Assembly (NCBI RefSeq): GCF_032118995.1
Contig: NC_092650.1
Span: forward strand, 18,905,501 to 18,969,500
Source of the DNA: Asterias amurensis
Lineage: Eukaryota; Echinodermata; Asteroidea; Forcipulatida; Asteriidae
Direction: 5' to 3'
DNA length: 64,000 nucleotides
Position numbers and translations under genes: made by a program. Positions 11,848-23,100 of the stretch are shown here, in pieces (within the stretch, counting starts at the first letter, position 1; every line of letters starts with the position of its first letter). The notes below the pieces were generated by a model that saw nothing but the letters and a program-made list of their open reading frames with translations, searched no databases and was not told the DNA's origin.

Positions 11848-12604
11848 CCACCCCAGTACCGGTATCTTAGTGTTACGGCATTTCAACGTTGATAACCATG
11901 AAATGCCTGCAAATCCCATACATCCATGTTGTTACCAACACGGTGAATACCGAGCAAGAGTAGAACTGCTGTCAAAGTTACTTGGCATAATGATAAGTGA
12001 CGATTTTACAGTGATGGAGAAGCTCAATGAAATAATCGTTATAAAAATATGATGTTATGCTCTTTAAAAATGGCAAATCATAAAAACATTGATGATACAC
12101 AGTGTCAATTAAATATTGTAAACTATATTCTGAGAGATGTGTGGCCATTTTTGTCAGTTAACTTACCTTTTTGACCTGTAAATTTCGAATCCACGGCTCC
12201 GTTTACATTGAAACTCCGGTCGAGACGTCTGGGGCAAGCTGCCGATTCCGGTTTGTTGTTGAATGTGTGATTTGTCTCGTGGTACACAATTCTCACACTT
12301 TTGCTTCATTCACAGATAAAACTCTCCTTTTCAATGCGTGAGGCCCATGCAAGGATGGGTCCACTTGGAAAGAAGGGGGAAGATAATAAAGACGTCAGTT
12401 TATGAGCAAGAGAATCAGAACAGCTTTGAAGTCACCGAGGATGCGGGTGGCTTGGCCGCGCTGATGTAGTTTATTACTCCAATTTGGATTAAAATATCTG
12501 TGAGCGCTGCTCGCACGTGTATGGATTCGTCACTCCTTGTGTGCGCAGGGGTCCATTGTGGGGTCAAACCATGTAAACTTAAGTGTATAAAGAGCCTTGT
12601 TCAG
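11848..12604. other. No gene recognised
   Basis: A 60-codon open frame at 11870-12052 has no recognisable features. Nothing else is supported. Confidence 0.4.
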
Positions 12605-12608
12605 TTAA

Positions 12609-12990
12609 AGGCAGTGGACACTATTGGTAATTACTCAAAATAATTATTAGCATAAAACCTTTCTTGGTGACGAGTAATGGGGAGAGGTTGATAGTATAAA
12701 ACATTGTGAGAAACGGCTCCCTCTGATGTGCCATAGTTTTCGAGAAAGAAGTAATTTTCCACGAACTTGATTTCGAGACCTCAGATTTAGAACTTGAGGT
12801 CTCGAAATTTAAAACCATCTAAACGCACACAACTTCGTGTGACAAGGGTGTTTTCTTCTTTTATTGTTATCTCGCAACTTTGATGACCGATTGAACTCAA
12901 ATTTTCACAGGTTAGTTTTTTTATGCATATGTTGTGATACACCAACTGTGAAGGCTAGTCTTTGACAATTACCAATAGTGTCCACTGCCT
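12609..12990 (+). mobile_element. MITE, family 1, well-preserved copy
   Basis: The cleanest member in the window: 382 bases from AGGCAGTGGACACTATTGG to its exact inverse, with TTAA on both sides (12605-12608 and 12991-12994). An internal palindrome reads 'tttcgagacctca...tgaggtctcgaaa' (about 12770-12809). No coding capacity. Confidence 0.9.
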
Positions 12991-12994
12991 TTAA

Positions 12995-14207
12995 AAGGGA
13001 GGAGTGAGCGTGGATATGGAAGGTTGGGAAAGGTGGGGAGTGGGGTCGCGATTTGTATAGGGTGTATTTGAAGTATTTTTGACAACCTATTAAGCCCTGA
13101 ACAACTTGTCCCATTATATTGCTGAGAAGTGTACCTCAAGACTGATGCTCAAACTTCTACTGGGAAGTTACATATTCAAAGTGTGTTGGGCTGGGGGTGT
13201 TGTTGATCAATTATTGAGGAGAGGTTTGATTGAAAGTAATAAATTCTATGAATAATTTCATTACCGTAAAAAGCTGTGAGACTTCTTATATTGTTAACTA
13301 TTTTTGAATATTTTGCACTGGATGCTATAGGAGTATTATATATGGGTCGCATCCCTAAGAGCAGCGTTTGGGAAAATGAAGGTGGCGATGTCCAAATTGA
13401 TTGGGGGGGGGGGGGGGCAGTGGCAGGGTAGGGGTGGGGGGCTTGGCCGAGGTCGGGCCGGAGAGGACTTTTGACAATGCCTCGTTTAGGCAGTTTGGGA
13501 TGGAGAGGTATAGACGGGTAGAGGAGGAAGAAGTTTATGGGCCGGGGGGGGGGCAGAATTATCAAAAACTTGTACTTTCCACCGTAATCTCCATTGTCCA
13601 TAAAGTTTAAACAGTCGGTCGTGTCGCATAGTCGGGTCTCGCAGGAGCGTTCTTTGACGGGGCGATCCATGACTAATTACGGCGTTCGCTCGGGCAGCAA
13701 TCAGCGAGCACTTTAAAGTAGTCCGGACTCTCCTCCTTGATGTGTGTTATATATAAAAGATTCTAAAATCCGGATGTGCGTTTTGATAGATTGCTTATTG
13801 ATTGTCTATATAGAAGAGGTCTCCATTGAGAAAAGTAAGAATTTATCTCTCAACAGTGGATGGCCAAGACTTCTAAAAGCACTTAAAGATTCAACTGAAG
13901 ATGAGTTGTCAATAAAGCCATAGTGATTTGTATTGTGACATCACAATTTGTATTTCCACTTACGGTTGATGGATATCATTCCAAGATTAATCTTAGCTAT
14001 GACACCGGAGATGTGCAATCTTTTCACCAGGTTTGAACTTTTGCGAAAAATAGTGCGGCCAAACCAATTAGGCCTACCAGAACATGGATTTCGAACGGGA
14101 GTGGGGATAGACTTGACTCAAGTCCCAATCCCGTGCCGTCGCCAAAAAACTATTGTTTTGTGATGCTCTGCATTCCCAAACATTTTGACGGCGAGCGCGC
14201 ATTGTAT
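12995..14207. other. No gene recognised; G-rich tracts
   Basis: Contains poly-G tracts near 13404-13418 and 13543-13552. Opposing open frames at 13176-13670 (-) and 13401-13610 (+) come from the C- or G-rich low-complexity sequence and are not called as genes. Confidence 0.5.
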
Positions 14208-14360
14208 GGGTGCGTTCGTTTAGCTTCCCTGGGTCGACCCCGGTATGTGGCGTTTTTTTTTTCCCAGGACGAGTGTGTGCAGATAATTACCCACGTTCGT
14301 CCTGGTAAAAAGAAACCGCCACGCACCGGGGTCGACCCAGGGGAGCTAAACGAACGCTCT
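14208..14360. mobile_element. 150-bp fold-back element with GGGTCGACCC arms, copy 1
   Basis: Left arm gggtgcgttcgtttagcttc and right arm gagctaaacgaacgc are inverse copies. Each arm contains a gggtcgacccc palindrome. The centre holds a 'gaacgtgggtaatt'-type sub-hairpin. Copy 2 lies 477 bases downstream. Confidence 0.8.
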
Positions 14361-14684
14361 CACACTGTATGCTACGGGTTGTTTCATAATAGTAAGTTGG
14401 GGGTGATAGCTTAGGGACCTCTCATGTGAGAATGGGACTTGAAGCAAGTCTATATAGAGTGGGGATGCATGGGGGGAATTAGGAAGAAGGGATTCCTTAT
14501 TCTGGTGCGGGTAGATGCAAGAAGAGGAGGGGCATCATCATTGGTCCTACACTTAATTTGATGTTTGAGTTATCACAATTCGTATGATCTCAATTTGTAA
14601 GTAGTTTTTAGGCACTGCAAATCTTTATCATCTACTTTTCGCACCGTCATTCTAAAGTGCAGGAGGTCACCCTCTCCTGATATA
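14361..14684. other. No gene recognised
   Basis: Spacer between two copies of the same fold-back element. No gene is seen. Confidence 0.4.
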
Positions 14685-14835
14685 GGGTGCGTTCGATTAG
14701 CTTCCCCGGGTCGACCCCGGTGTGTGGCGTTTTCTTTGTCCAGGACGAACGTGTGCAGATAATTACCCACGTTCGTGCTGGAAAAAAAACCGCCACACAC
14801 CGGGGTCGACCCAGGGAAGCTAAACGAACGCACCC
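14685..14835. mobile_element. 150-bp fold-back element with GGGTCGACCC arms, copy 2
   Basis: Same family as the copy at 14.2 kb, with better-matched arms: gggtgcgttcg at the left and cgaacgcaccc at the right. ATA lies on both sides (tata/gggtgcg and gcaccc/atata), a possible 3-base target duplication. Confidence 0.85.
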
Positions 14836-15383
14836 ATATACACTTCATTTTGTTGATTGAGTTATTCAATTATTTGTAACTCAGATCGTGTGTGTTTACT
14901 GATCACTATATAAATTATTGTGAATTATCAAAATTTACTTATCTTAACTTACTAAAGTGTTTACTGTGTGTTACTTATAAATTGAAATGTGAAACGTGAA
15001 ATGTAAGGACTCAAAAATACATTTATGACGATGACGAAATAGATTTTAATGTTTAATTTCCGCGTATTCTTTGAAGTCACAAAATATTGTCGATCCATCC
15101 ATGTCAACGTGTGATATTCCTCAGACTCCCTGGCTGGGCCCGAGTGACACCAGGGAACTCGCGAAGGCTTTTAGATATCGAATAACGGTCTCCTTGTCGC
15201 CTATTCCCCGGTAAGTAAACACCGACAATGTGAATAATGGGTCACCAATAACCGGGTTACTGCTTTATATCCAACCACAGAACATCCGCCAATGTTGGTC
15301 TGTTAGTAGATATAGTTTTTATAAACGCAGAGTTCGGCCCCCTCTGCAGCAACTTGAAAGATTCACACTGAACCCTGGGTTGG
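14836..15383. other. No gene recognised
   Basis: AT-rich sequence without a recognisable gene or repeat. Confidence 0.4.
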
Positions 15384-15545
15384 ATTTCACAAAGGTAGTC
15401 TTAACTTAGGACTAGTCCTATAAGCAATGCTAAGAGATAGGACCAGTCCTAAGTTAGGATGAGTTACTGGTCCTAACTTAGGACTGGTCCTATCTCTTAG
15501 CATTGCCTAGGACTAATCCTAAGTTAGGACTACCTTTGTGATATC
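15384..15545. mobile_element. Fold-back element built of TCCTAAC palindromes, longer member
   Basis: Ends are atttcacaaaggtagtc and its near inverse (gactacctttgtgatat). The arms contain inverse copies of 'ctaagagataggaccagtcc', so the single strand could fold almost end to end. It sits 16 bases from the next MITE. Confidence 0.8.
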
Positions 15546-15561
15546 CACCCCAGGACATTAA

Positions 15562-15894
15562 AGGCAGTGGACACTATTGGTAGTTGTCAAAGACTAGCCT
15601 TCACAGTTGGTGTATCTCAACATTATGCATAAAATAATAAACCTGCGAAAATTTGAGCTCAATCGGTCATCGAACTTGCGAGATAATAATGAAAGAAACA
15701 CCCTTGTCACACGAAGTTGTGTGCGTTTAGATGGTTGATCGAAATCAAATTCGTGGAAAATTACTTCTTTCTCGAAAAATTATAGCACTTCAGAGGGAGC
15801 TGTTTCTCACATCAACCTCTCCCCATTACTCGTCACCAAGAAAGGTTTTATGCTACTAATTATTTTGAGTAATTACCAATAGTGTCCACTGCCT
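15562..15894 (-). mobile_element. MITE, family 1, minus orientation
   Basis: Inverse of the family 1 order: 'aatttgagctcaatcggtcat' lies before 'gagggagctgtttctcac'. TTAA at 15558-15561 and 15895-15898; ends AGGCAGTGGACACTATTGG and its exact inverse. About 50 bases shorter than the 12.6-kb copy because the internal palindrome region is reduced. Confidence 0.9.
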
Positions 15895-15940
15895 TTAACG
15901 AGTTTATCTGACTATAAGTGAAGCAAAAAAATATATATAA

Positions 15941-16013
15941 AGGAACCGCCCGGATTTGAACCGGGGATCTCCTGTTTACTAGACAGGCGCTTTACCAACT
16001 AAGCCACGGCGCC
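15941..16013 (-). tRNA. tRNA-Thr (AGT)
   Basis: Read on the minus strand: a D arm with GTGGCTTAGTTGG, an anticodon stem CCTGT/ACAGG enclosing CTAGTAA (anticodon AGT), and a T arm with GGTTCAAATCC. The acceptor stem starts GGCGCCG and pairs except at one inner position. Length 73 bases, no intron. The sequence matches the usual eukaryotic tRNA-Thr pattern closely. The CCA end is not encoded, as expected for a nuclear tRNA gene. A single mismatch in the acceptor stem leaves some room for a recent pseudogene. Confidence 0.88.
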
Positions 16014-16138
16014 ATAATGAAATGTAGAAAATGTAGAACAAAGAACCAAAGCCCCCCTCCCCATAACAAAAATCAGAAACGGAACAACAATAAGTAAAAT
16101 AGGATAATGGCTACAAGAAGTTTGAACCCCCAGATCGT

Positions 16139-16211
16139 CGCCCGGTAGGGGATTTGAACCCCTGACCCTCAGATTAAAAGTCTGATGCTCTACCGACTGA
16201 GCTAACCGGGC
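16139..16211 (-). tRNA. tRNA-Lys (TTT)
   Basis: Read on the minus strand: acceptor GCCCGGT paired with ACCGGGC, D arm TAGCTCAGTCGGTAGAGC, anticodon stem CAGAC/TCTG enclosing the TTT anticodon, and T arm GGTTCAAATCCCC. Length 73 bases, all stems intact, no intron. It lies 125 bases from the tRNA-Thr gene on the same strand, so the two form a small cluster, each with its own internal promoter (A and B boxes). Confidence 0.95.
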
Positions 16212-16424
16212 TCACAGTTCTTAAAAATTGACTAGTTTTATGGAGACACTAAATATTATTAATTATATTCATTCTAAAAATCATCTTTTCCAAAGATGTT
16301 AAAAATCCTGGAATGGCCTTATAAATATTATAAACGACAACGATGTTAAAATCAACCAAACAAGGGAACCCAAACTGGTTCGATTTAAAAGTTGGAATAG
16401 TACAGTGCATTCAGCTCAACTACA

Positions 16425-16666
16425 GGGCCCAATTTCATAGAGCTGCTAAGCACAAAAATTTGCTTAGCATGAAATTTCTTCCTTGATAGAAACATGATTA
16501 CCAACCAAATTTCCATTTGTTGCATGTTGCTTGTTACTGGTATTCAGCTGTTGTTTGCTTATCCTGAAAATCACATGGAAATTTGGTTGGTAATCATGTT
16601 TTTATCGAGGAAGAAATTTCATGCTAAGCAAATTTGTATCCTTAGCATCTTTATGAAATTGGGCCC
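16425..16666. mobile_element. GGGCCC-ended fold-back element
   Basis: Left end gggcccaatttcatagagc, right end tatgaaattgggccc. The arms contain inverse copies of 'aaacatgattaccaaccaaa'. Most of the 242 bases can fold into one hairpin. The 61-codon frame at 16494-16679 runs through it and is not a gene. Confidence 0.85.
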
Positions 16667-16891
16667 AGGCTGCCAGTAGATACCCATGCATGGACTGTGA
16701 ATGGGCCCGTTTCAGCCCAATATTTAGATCGATCCCCCATCTTGAAGTTGCCGTCTAGCCTTGTAATGTAAGATGATTTCTCAGAAAACACACTTGGGAA
16801 ATAAACTCGAAATTATCTAGTTTTTGAGAATATTGCTGTGTATTAGTTATGCTAAGTCTATGGCATTAAAATGCGTGGTTAATCGGGTTAA

Positions 16892-17157
16892 AGCAATCGC
16901 ACAGCATCGGTAAACAGTATTGTCCAGACGCCTACACTTCGTGTATCACAACTTATGTATAAAATAACAAACCTGTGAAAATTTATACTCTCGATATCGA
17001 GAATTGACAATTGTTTTAATGTTTTCTCAAAAAGTAAAGCTTTTCATGGAATAAAAAGTTCAAGGGAAGTCTTTCACCATTACCTTCAGTAAACCCTGTA
17101 AGTTATTTGTAAATCTGTGAACTTTTTTTTTCTCTGTTCCGAAAGTGTCCAATGGCT
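16892..17157 (-). mobile_element. MITE, family 2, minus orientation
   Basis: The right end ccgaaagtgtccaatggct abuts TTAA (17158-17161), the inverse of the 6.0-kb element's left end. The left end is diverged but still follows a TTAA (16888-16891). The interior keeps 'aacaaacctgtgaaaattt' and a ctcgatatcgag palindrome. Confidence 0.65.
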
Positions 17158-17359
17158 TTAAGTGACATGGGTTGTTCTCACTGCTTTCCTCATCTATAGA
17201 ACCAGGTTCAAATCCCACCGGGGGCACTGTTGATTGGGTTTCTGCGTCCCTGCCAGACTGCGTGGGTTTTTCCTGAAACAACTCTCTGCATGGGGGTTTC
17301 CTTTCACATATAAAACTGACACTTCCTTGTTCTGGTTCTTGGCTATAGATAGTGATTAT

Positions 17360-17708
17360 AGGAACACGTTGCCTTGGATCGGACGCGTTTGTAGCCGTTT
17401 GTTATGAACTGTATAATTAAGATTAGAAAGATGTTTTAAACGTAGAATATAGAATATCCACACAAGTATCACTCGAAATTGCGTGGTGTTCCTTTTACCT
17501 CGTCGACTAATACGGTCGGCCATTGACTCCCGTAAATGGCCGACCGTGTTCACAAAGTAAAAGGAAAACCACGCAATTTCGAGGCAAATTTTGTGTGGAT
17601 CGTTGTATTCTACTTTTAAAACATCTTTTAAACCATATGCATTTTATAAAAAACGGTTACAAACGCTTTTCAAATACAAACTCGGTCAATCCAAGGCAAT
17701 GTGTTCCT
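17360..17708. mobile_element. Long fold-back element, diverged copy of the 11.1-kb family
   Basis: Ends AGGAACACGTTGCCTTGG and its inverse (ccaaggcaatgtgttcct). The centre is 'atggccgaccgtgtt' paired with its inverse. The flanking TTAA has decayed (TTAT on the left). Confidence 0.8.
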
Positions 17709-19917
17709 GTTTGCGTTTCTGAGAGTCATTGGATTTACAACTAGGGGGTAAGCATAATGTGAAACAAAATGGGGGAAAAAAAATGAAATTGCTAGAGTGA
17801 TGTACATAGAAAGACAACTTATTTTGTCTGCTTTGTGTAGGTGTACACAAGCCTTTTGTAATATTCACATTGGGCACAATGTACACAGTGCGGAGGATGC
17901 CCCTTTTCCGTCTCCCTCTTCATGTGGGAGTATTTTTTGCTGACGATTTCCCCTAGGGACCGAAGTTTTCTATTTGAGGTTATTCAAGAATAGGTTTTAA
18001 TAATGAAAACCTCAGGTTTGAGGTCGCAGGACTGCAATAAAATCATATAAATTCGACGGCTAGCATTCACTGTTCTCATGAGACCCAGACTCCCCGAAAA
18101 ATGCACATTTTTTTAAAAAGTAGTTTGACCCCACGATTAAAGGGTTCAGTATTTGTTTCTGAGGGGCATTCAACTCGTCTCCATTCGATAAAAAAATTAA
18201 GACCGGAAAGAACCAAGAATCAAGAACCGAATGAGAGGTTGTGTTATCTGATAAGAAAACTCATTCGATTTTCAGAAGAACGGCAACATAAAGCGTGAAC
18301 ATTCCTAACCTTTTTGCCATTACAGTATTATTAATTTTTAAATATTTGTTTGTAGAAGTGTTTGTCAAGATTGTCATTCTGTATACATGAATATCCCTCC
18401 TCTCCCATATTAAGATGGCTCCCATTCATCCAAACTCGTCACTCCCCCATCCCTCTAATTGACCACGAACCGTCTCACCGCAGTGGTTGTTAGTTGGGCC
18501 AAGGATCGATAGGATAGATAGGGATACACCAAGTCATCCGTACCTAAAAGTTCATGTGAACATCAATGATCAAAGTGCACTGATCTAACTAGTGTATTAT
18601 TTTTCCGTACTGTTAGGCCTATACAGTTTACTTTTTTAGGGTATTTGAAAAAAGGGTTTCGAAGTAGTTGCATAAAAGTCAATAAAATGCGGACAGTACT
18701 TGCAAACCAAAGGGTTGTAGCACTTTAAAATAGACGGTTGTTTACGGAAGTGTTGTTCGTCCATCCGGGATAGCATTGTCCACCCACCAAAAACAATGGC
18801 TCAAAAACTTATGTGTTAATGGTCAATGAGGGCGCACTAGTGTTTACTCATAGCCGTATATATACGGCTCTGTGTTTACTTCCCGACTTAGCACTATCCT
18901 GTACTTTTGTGGTAGGAAATAACAATTTGAGCTGGATTGAAATTTGAAACTTGTTATGCATGACAAAACTAAAAATGTGTCGGTAAAAAGTTACGTAGTG
19001 ATGGTGTCGGGGCGTCCATGTGCTGCAAATCGGAAGCGGCCAAACTCTGGCTCCTGGAAAAGGGCTGGAAAAGGATAATAAAATAGAGGGCGCTATAAGA
19101 AGAAGTTTATACCAGACACAGTCAGTCAAGGCCCTCGGGTAAACAGCTCCTTAGGGAATGCTGTGCGCGTCGTGCGTATCGCGTGATGTGGCACAACTGT
19201 CTCGGCCGTTGTATTGCTCTCGACCAATAAGAATGAAGACACTGTCTTATAAGAACAGGGGCAAATTTACTCGCATGTCACACGCCTATGTTTCAACACT
19301 TTTTACTGGTCATAAACAAACGTTTATACACACCCACGTGACGCACTCTCCACCAATAGGAACAGCGAAACTCTCTGAGGTATTTATGATAAAGCATAAT
19401 ACAAAATGGACTGTGCAATTTAGGGGATGTTCGCTTTTCAGGGACCATTCAACTTCTAGTCTCAGCTCCTGAAAAATAAAAAAATAAAAACCATTGAGTT
19501 TCATTTCGAAGTTGCGGCAAACCACAGATATTAACTTTTGCACGGTATATATGCCTGTGGTATAAGGCCGTCCTATAATACTTCAACTAATTCGGACATG
19601 GGCATACAATTTCAATCCGGGGTCCACCCAAAAACACAAAAGCCATTTACTATTGATATGCAGATTTGGTCTTGGAAACCAATCAGCAACCGGGCGCTGT
19701 GTACAGATTAGAAATCAGTGACAAAATGGCCGGGGTCCTTCAAGATTGAACGACAACACTGCCCTGCGATGAACATCTCAATTTGCTTGTGACTGCCACT
19801 TTTTAAGGGTTTGGCTTTAGATTTTTTAAGTACCCATGTCAGGGAATTAGTAGCTGAAAACACTTTTTACTAAATGTTGTAAAATAGATCGAGAAACTTT
19901 CAAGAGGACATTTCAAG
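17709..19917. other. No gene recognised
   Basis: About 2.2 kb without a supported gene. A perfect 18-base palindrome, agccgtatatatacggct, lies at about 18850-18867. Opposing open frames at 19158-19472 (+) and 19310-19543 (-) overlap and show no domain. Confidence 0.4.
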
Positions 19918-19957
19918 GCAAGTCCGGAACTCTCGCACGAGAGCTCCGGATTTGCCG
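19918..19957. other. Strong hairpin
   Basis: gcaagtccggaactctcg and cgagagctccggatttgc are inverse copies separated by two bases, with only two or three mismatches. No element boundary or gene is seen nearby. It could be the remains of a fold-back element. Confidence 0.5.
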
Positions 19958-20494
19958 TGCAAGTTGCATGCAGTTATACCACGGCGTGTAGCTAAACAAT
20001 GGAGTCAGCCCTGACAAAAATGTTTACTTTTCGCGACTTCGACACTTTTCATAGTTCAAAGAGTCCTTTTCATACATTCTTGTGATCTTTCTGAACATTC
20101 AAGTCATTTTACTTCTTAAGGAGTGGCAGTCAGAAATGGCTAGGACCATGGGCCATTGACAATCTGATTGACAATGACACATTATGATTAATGACAGTTG
20201 CCATGGTTGCCGTTGCCGTTTTATCAAGACTGCAGTTTACAGCAGAATGAGGATATGACACCATGCTTCATTGTCTCACATCATAATGTATCCTTTTAAA
20301 TCCTTGAAAATTAGTTTTGACATACCTGCTTACTATTGATGAAGTTTTTGAAGATGTATAATTAAACTGTTCTTTTGGTAATCTGAAACAATTATTTTTT
20401 ATTTTTTACAAAAACAAACACTATTTTATAGTGTTATCTTATTATTACTGTTACATACCAGTAAAATATAATTTAGTTCAAACTGCCTCCAGCT
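19958..20494. other. No gene recognised
   Basis: Nothing beyond ordinary AT-rich sequence is seen. Confidence 0.4.
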
Positions 20495-20600
20495 ACCTTG
20501 CTTGGTGGTCTAGGCAGGAAAACAGCCCTACTAGATTAAGTAGTTGTAATAACCTAACCCTCCTCCCTCCGGCCGTCGGGAGGAGGGTTACGCTATCGCA
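20495..20600 (+). mobile_element. Fragment of the 23.8-kb SINE-like family (hairpin end)
   Basis: Shares 'ccttgcttggtggtctaggc' and the GC-rich hairpin 'accctcctccc...gggaggagggtt' with the elements at 23.65 and 24.5 kb. The first part of the element is missing. Confidence 0.65.
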
Positions 20601-21527
20601 GCTACAAAACTTGCATTTATTTATTTATTTATTCGTTCAGGCTTTAACAATTACAAAACTATACAGCAACAAACCATATCAAGAAATGTTGGAGTTAAAA
20701 ACTATGGGATTGCCCAAAAGCGAACCAAATCACTATCCAAAGGAGCAATCTCTTTGTATATAAATGAGACAAAAAACAAGCAATCAAAAAGGGGAACATT
20801 TTTGAAGTAAAAATGAACCATTAAAAAACTTTTGCAAGGGAAGGGCATTAATTTTTTTTTTAATTACAAAGATGTAGGAAACAACTGTAGGAAGGGTTTT
20901 GGATTTGATTCCCCTGCAAGCAATGTCGTGTGGATTTTATCAACGTGATGTTGATTATTATGATATATTTTTTTAGGCGAGAAATGTAACCATTTCATTT
21001 ATTTGTTGATGTATTATTTTGTTATGGTCTCTATTATATAAACTATTTAAAACATGTTTTCTCAACACATACAACCAAAATACATGAACTAGTACAGTGT
21101 TGATGCTTTAAAGGCCCTCTACTTGAACCTTTTTTCATAACAAGGAATGCATGTTGCCATCTAGAGTAGAAAAGACACCACCCAGTTACTCTTTTTCTTC
21201 CCTGGCAAAAAATGATTTAAATTCAGTATATCATCAACAAATCAGTTATAACAAAATGTCCCAACTAAGCTACAACCAAAATTATAAATAGCTACAGCTG
21301 TTTGGAGAATTGGAACAATGGAATAAATTTCCTTATGAAACAGGAGTGCACAATACAAGTAATTGAAATACTGTTCACGAAAATTATTAGAAGAAAACGA
21401 AAGCAAAGAACGAAACAGGAACTTGGAGGAATTCATTTTTTTATGAAAATTTGTCAACTTCAATATACAAGGACGATATTGGTAATTTGTAATTTCCATG
21501 ACCAGTAAAACTTAATGTTTTATAAGG
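20601..21527. other. No gene recognised
   Basis: Short ttta microsatellite near 20617. Overlapping open frames on both strands at 21242-21508 have no domain. Confidence 0.4.
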
Positions 21528-21850
21528 CAAAATATAACTTGATTAAAGTTATTAATTTTAATGTTAATGTTGATCAAGCAACTCACAAGATCAAAACTAG
21601 TTGTTATACTAATTTTGTTAAACACTTGTAGTTGTATAATGAGGCAAATAACTTGATTAAAGTTATGATCAAACAACTCATAAGATCAAATCTATTTTTT
21701 TCAAACTCATTTTGCAAAATCTAAAAAGCAATCCAAGCAATACTAGTCAAAGGAAAGCTGTTGACCATTACCATATTTACACCATATAAGTCATGTGCAA
21801 ATCTATAAATATTTGTGGAAGTACACTGTAACATGAAGAAACAAAATTGT
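21528..21850 (+). repeat. ~120-bp tandem repeat ('aaataacttgattaaagtta')
   Basis: The phrase 'gcaaataacttgattaaagt', followed by 'gatcaa.caactca.aagatcaaa', occurs at about 21525 and 21645, and again at 23.3-23.5 kb. The segment ends with a 'gttgaccattaccat...tttgtggaagtaca' tail that is also repeated at 23.2 kb. Confidence 0.6.
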
Positions 21851-22233
21851 TGGGTTGGTTCTCATAATGCTGAAAATAACCACACCCCAAAGTCATTTGG
21901 GAGGTGACTGGCTCTTTCATGGGATCCGGTTTTCAATTTGGAAACCCTGCCTAGTGGCTAACTAGTGTATTTTACAAATTGTGAAAGTACAATAGTTTGC
22001 TCACCCTGGTTTGAATTTGTAAGCAGAATTAGACACCAGAATCATTCCTAATGCATGTCTGTCATTTAAAGCTTGAAGAAGTTATACATGTACATAGTTT
22101 GCTGTGCACCCTGGATAAAAGCAGACTTGAACTTCAAAAATCCTGTCAGTGGAAGTACATAGCTTGCTGGTTTAAATTTTTAAGCAGAGTCATGAAACTT
22201 TGAAATATACATGTATTGTATGTATAATCAGTG
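21851..22233. other. No gene recognised
   Basis: No gene is seen. Related 'ttgctggtttaaatttttaag' and 'ttgctcaccctggtttgaat' phrases hint at a diverged repeat. Confidence 0.3.
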
Positions 22234-22528
22234 GTATCGTCGTCGTCGTCGTCTAGCCTGTTTCACTCCACTGCAGGAGGAAAGCCTCTTCACCAATTCT
22301 CCATCTCACTCTATTCTGCGCTGTATGTTGCCAAGCAATGCCCCTGTATGTACTTAGTTTATCTCTCCATCTTCTGTCTTGTCGCCCTCTTTTTCTTGTC
22401 CAGATTCTTGGAGTCCAGTTGGTAGTTTTACATGCCCACCTATTGTCATGCCTCCTTGCTAGGTGGCCTACCCATCTCCACTTCTTTGATTTGATCGTCC
22501 TGATAATACCCTGGACTTTCGAAAGCAC
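22234..22528 (-). pseudogene. LINE retrotransposon, 3' end of the reverse-transcriptase ORF
   Basis: On the minus strand about 90 codons are open and end in TAG at about 22250. The peptide has the signature found at the C-terminal end of many non-LTR retrotransposon polyproteins: WRWVGHLARR near its start, KRGRQDRRWRD in the middle, then a Trp-rich tail. The stop codon is followed immediately by an (ACG)n tract (22234-22252 on this strand), which fits a LINE with a simple-repeat 3' tail and almost no 3' UTR. The endonuclease and RT domains are absent, so this is a 5'-truncated insertion, as is usual for LINEs. The frame itself is intact, so the insertion may be young. The clade cannot be assigned from this piece. 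Confidence 0.75.
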
Positions 22529-22854
22529 TTAATTGGCACTTTCCTGGCGAGTGAGGGCGCACAACAAAGCGGTGAAATAAAGCTCTGATTTAGATGCAGT
22601 TTTTTAGTGGAGTAATTCGACTCGACGAAGGACTCGACGAAAGTCCAACTTGGGTCAGGTCTACCTTTTTCCTAACTATGTGTGCAGAGTTGGTCCCATT
22701 GAGGTCTTTTGACAACCTCTCCTCTGTCTAATTTCCATTATTGGTGAAGGTAGAAGCCAACTCACACCACGCTGGGCTTGTTAGTGGAGGCTATATAACC
22801 ATAGCTGGGTCCTGCAGTGGTTGGCTCTTGATGTCGTATGAGCCTTTGTAGTCA
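22529..22854. other. No gene recognised
   Basis: A short direct repeat, 'ctcgacgaaggactcgacga', lies at 22621-22640. Nothing else is supported. Confidence 0.4.
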
Positions 22855-23100
22855 TCTTCAGTATACAGTAGGCCAAATAATGACAATTCATAAATCGTTA
22901 GTAAAGTGAAATACTCGCTCTTTTTTTTGTGGGGGGGGGGGGGCTGACACACTCATCTCCATATAATGTATGGCTATCATCACACCATAGAGATTGAAAC
23001 TTGAAAAGTTTTCCACATGTAGAAATAACATAGTTTTCTAATTGAACACATCTAGGCCTACTGCAGGATGTATTGTTGTTTGTTTAGTTTCATGAAAGGG
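22855..23100 (+). repeat. Dispersed repeat, copy 1 (second copy at 24.96-25.23 kb)
   Basis: Shared phrases with 24960-25230 include 'aaataatgacaattca', 'ctatcatcacaccatag' and 'tactgcaggatgt'. A poly-G run at about 22930-22943 interrupts this copy. Diverged and non-coding. Confidence 0.6.

Noticed and set aside
13176-13670. 164-codon Pro-rich minus-strand frame
   Set aside because: Its Pro content comes from poly-C/poly-G tracts, and the opposite strand is open as well.
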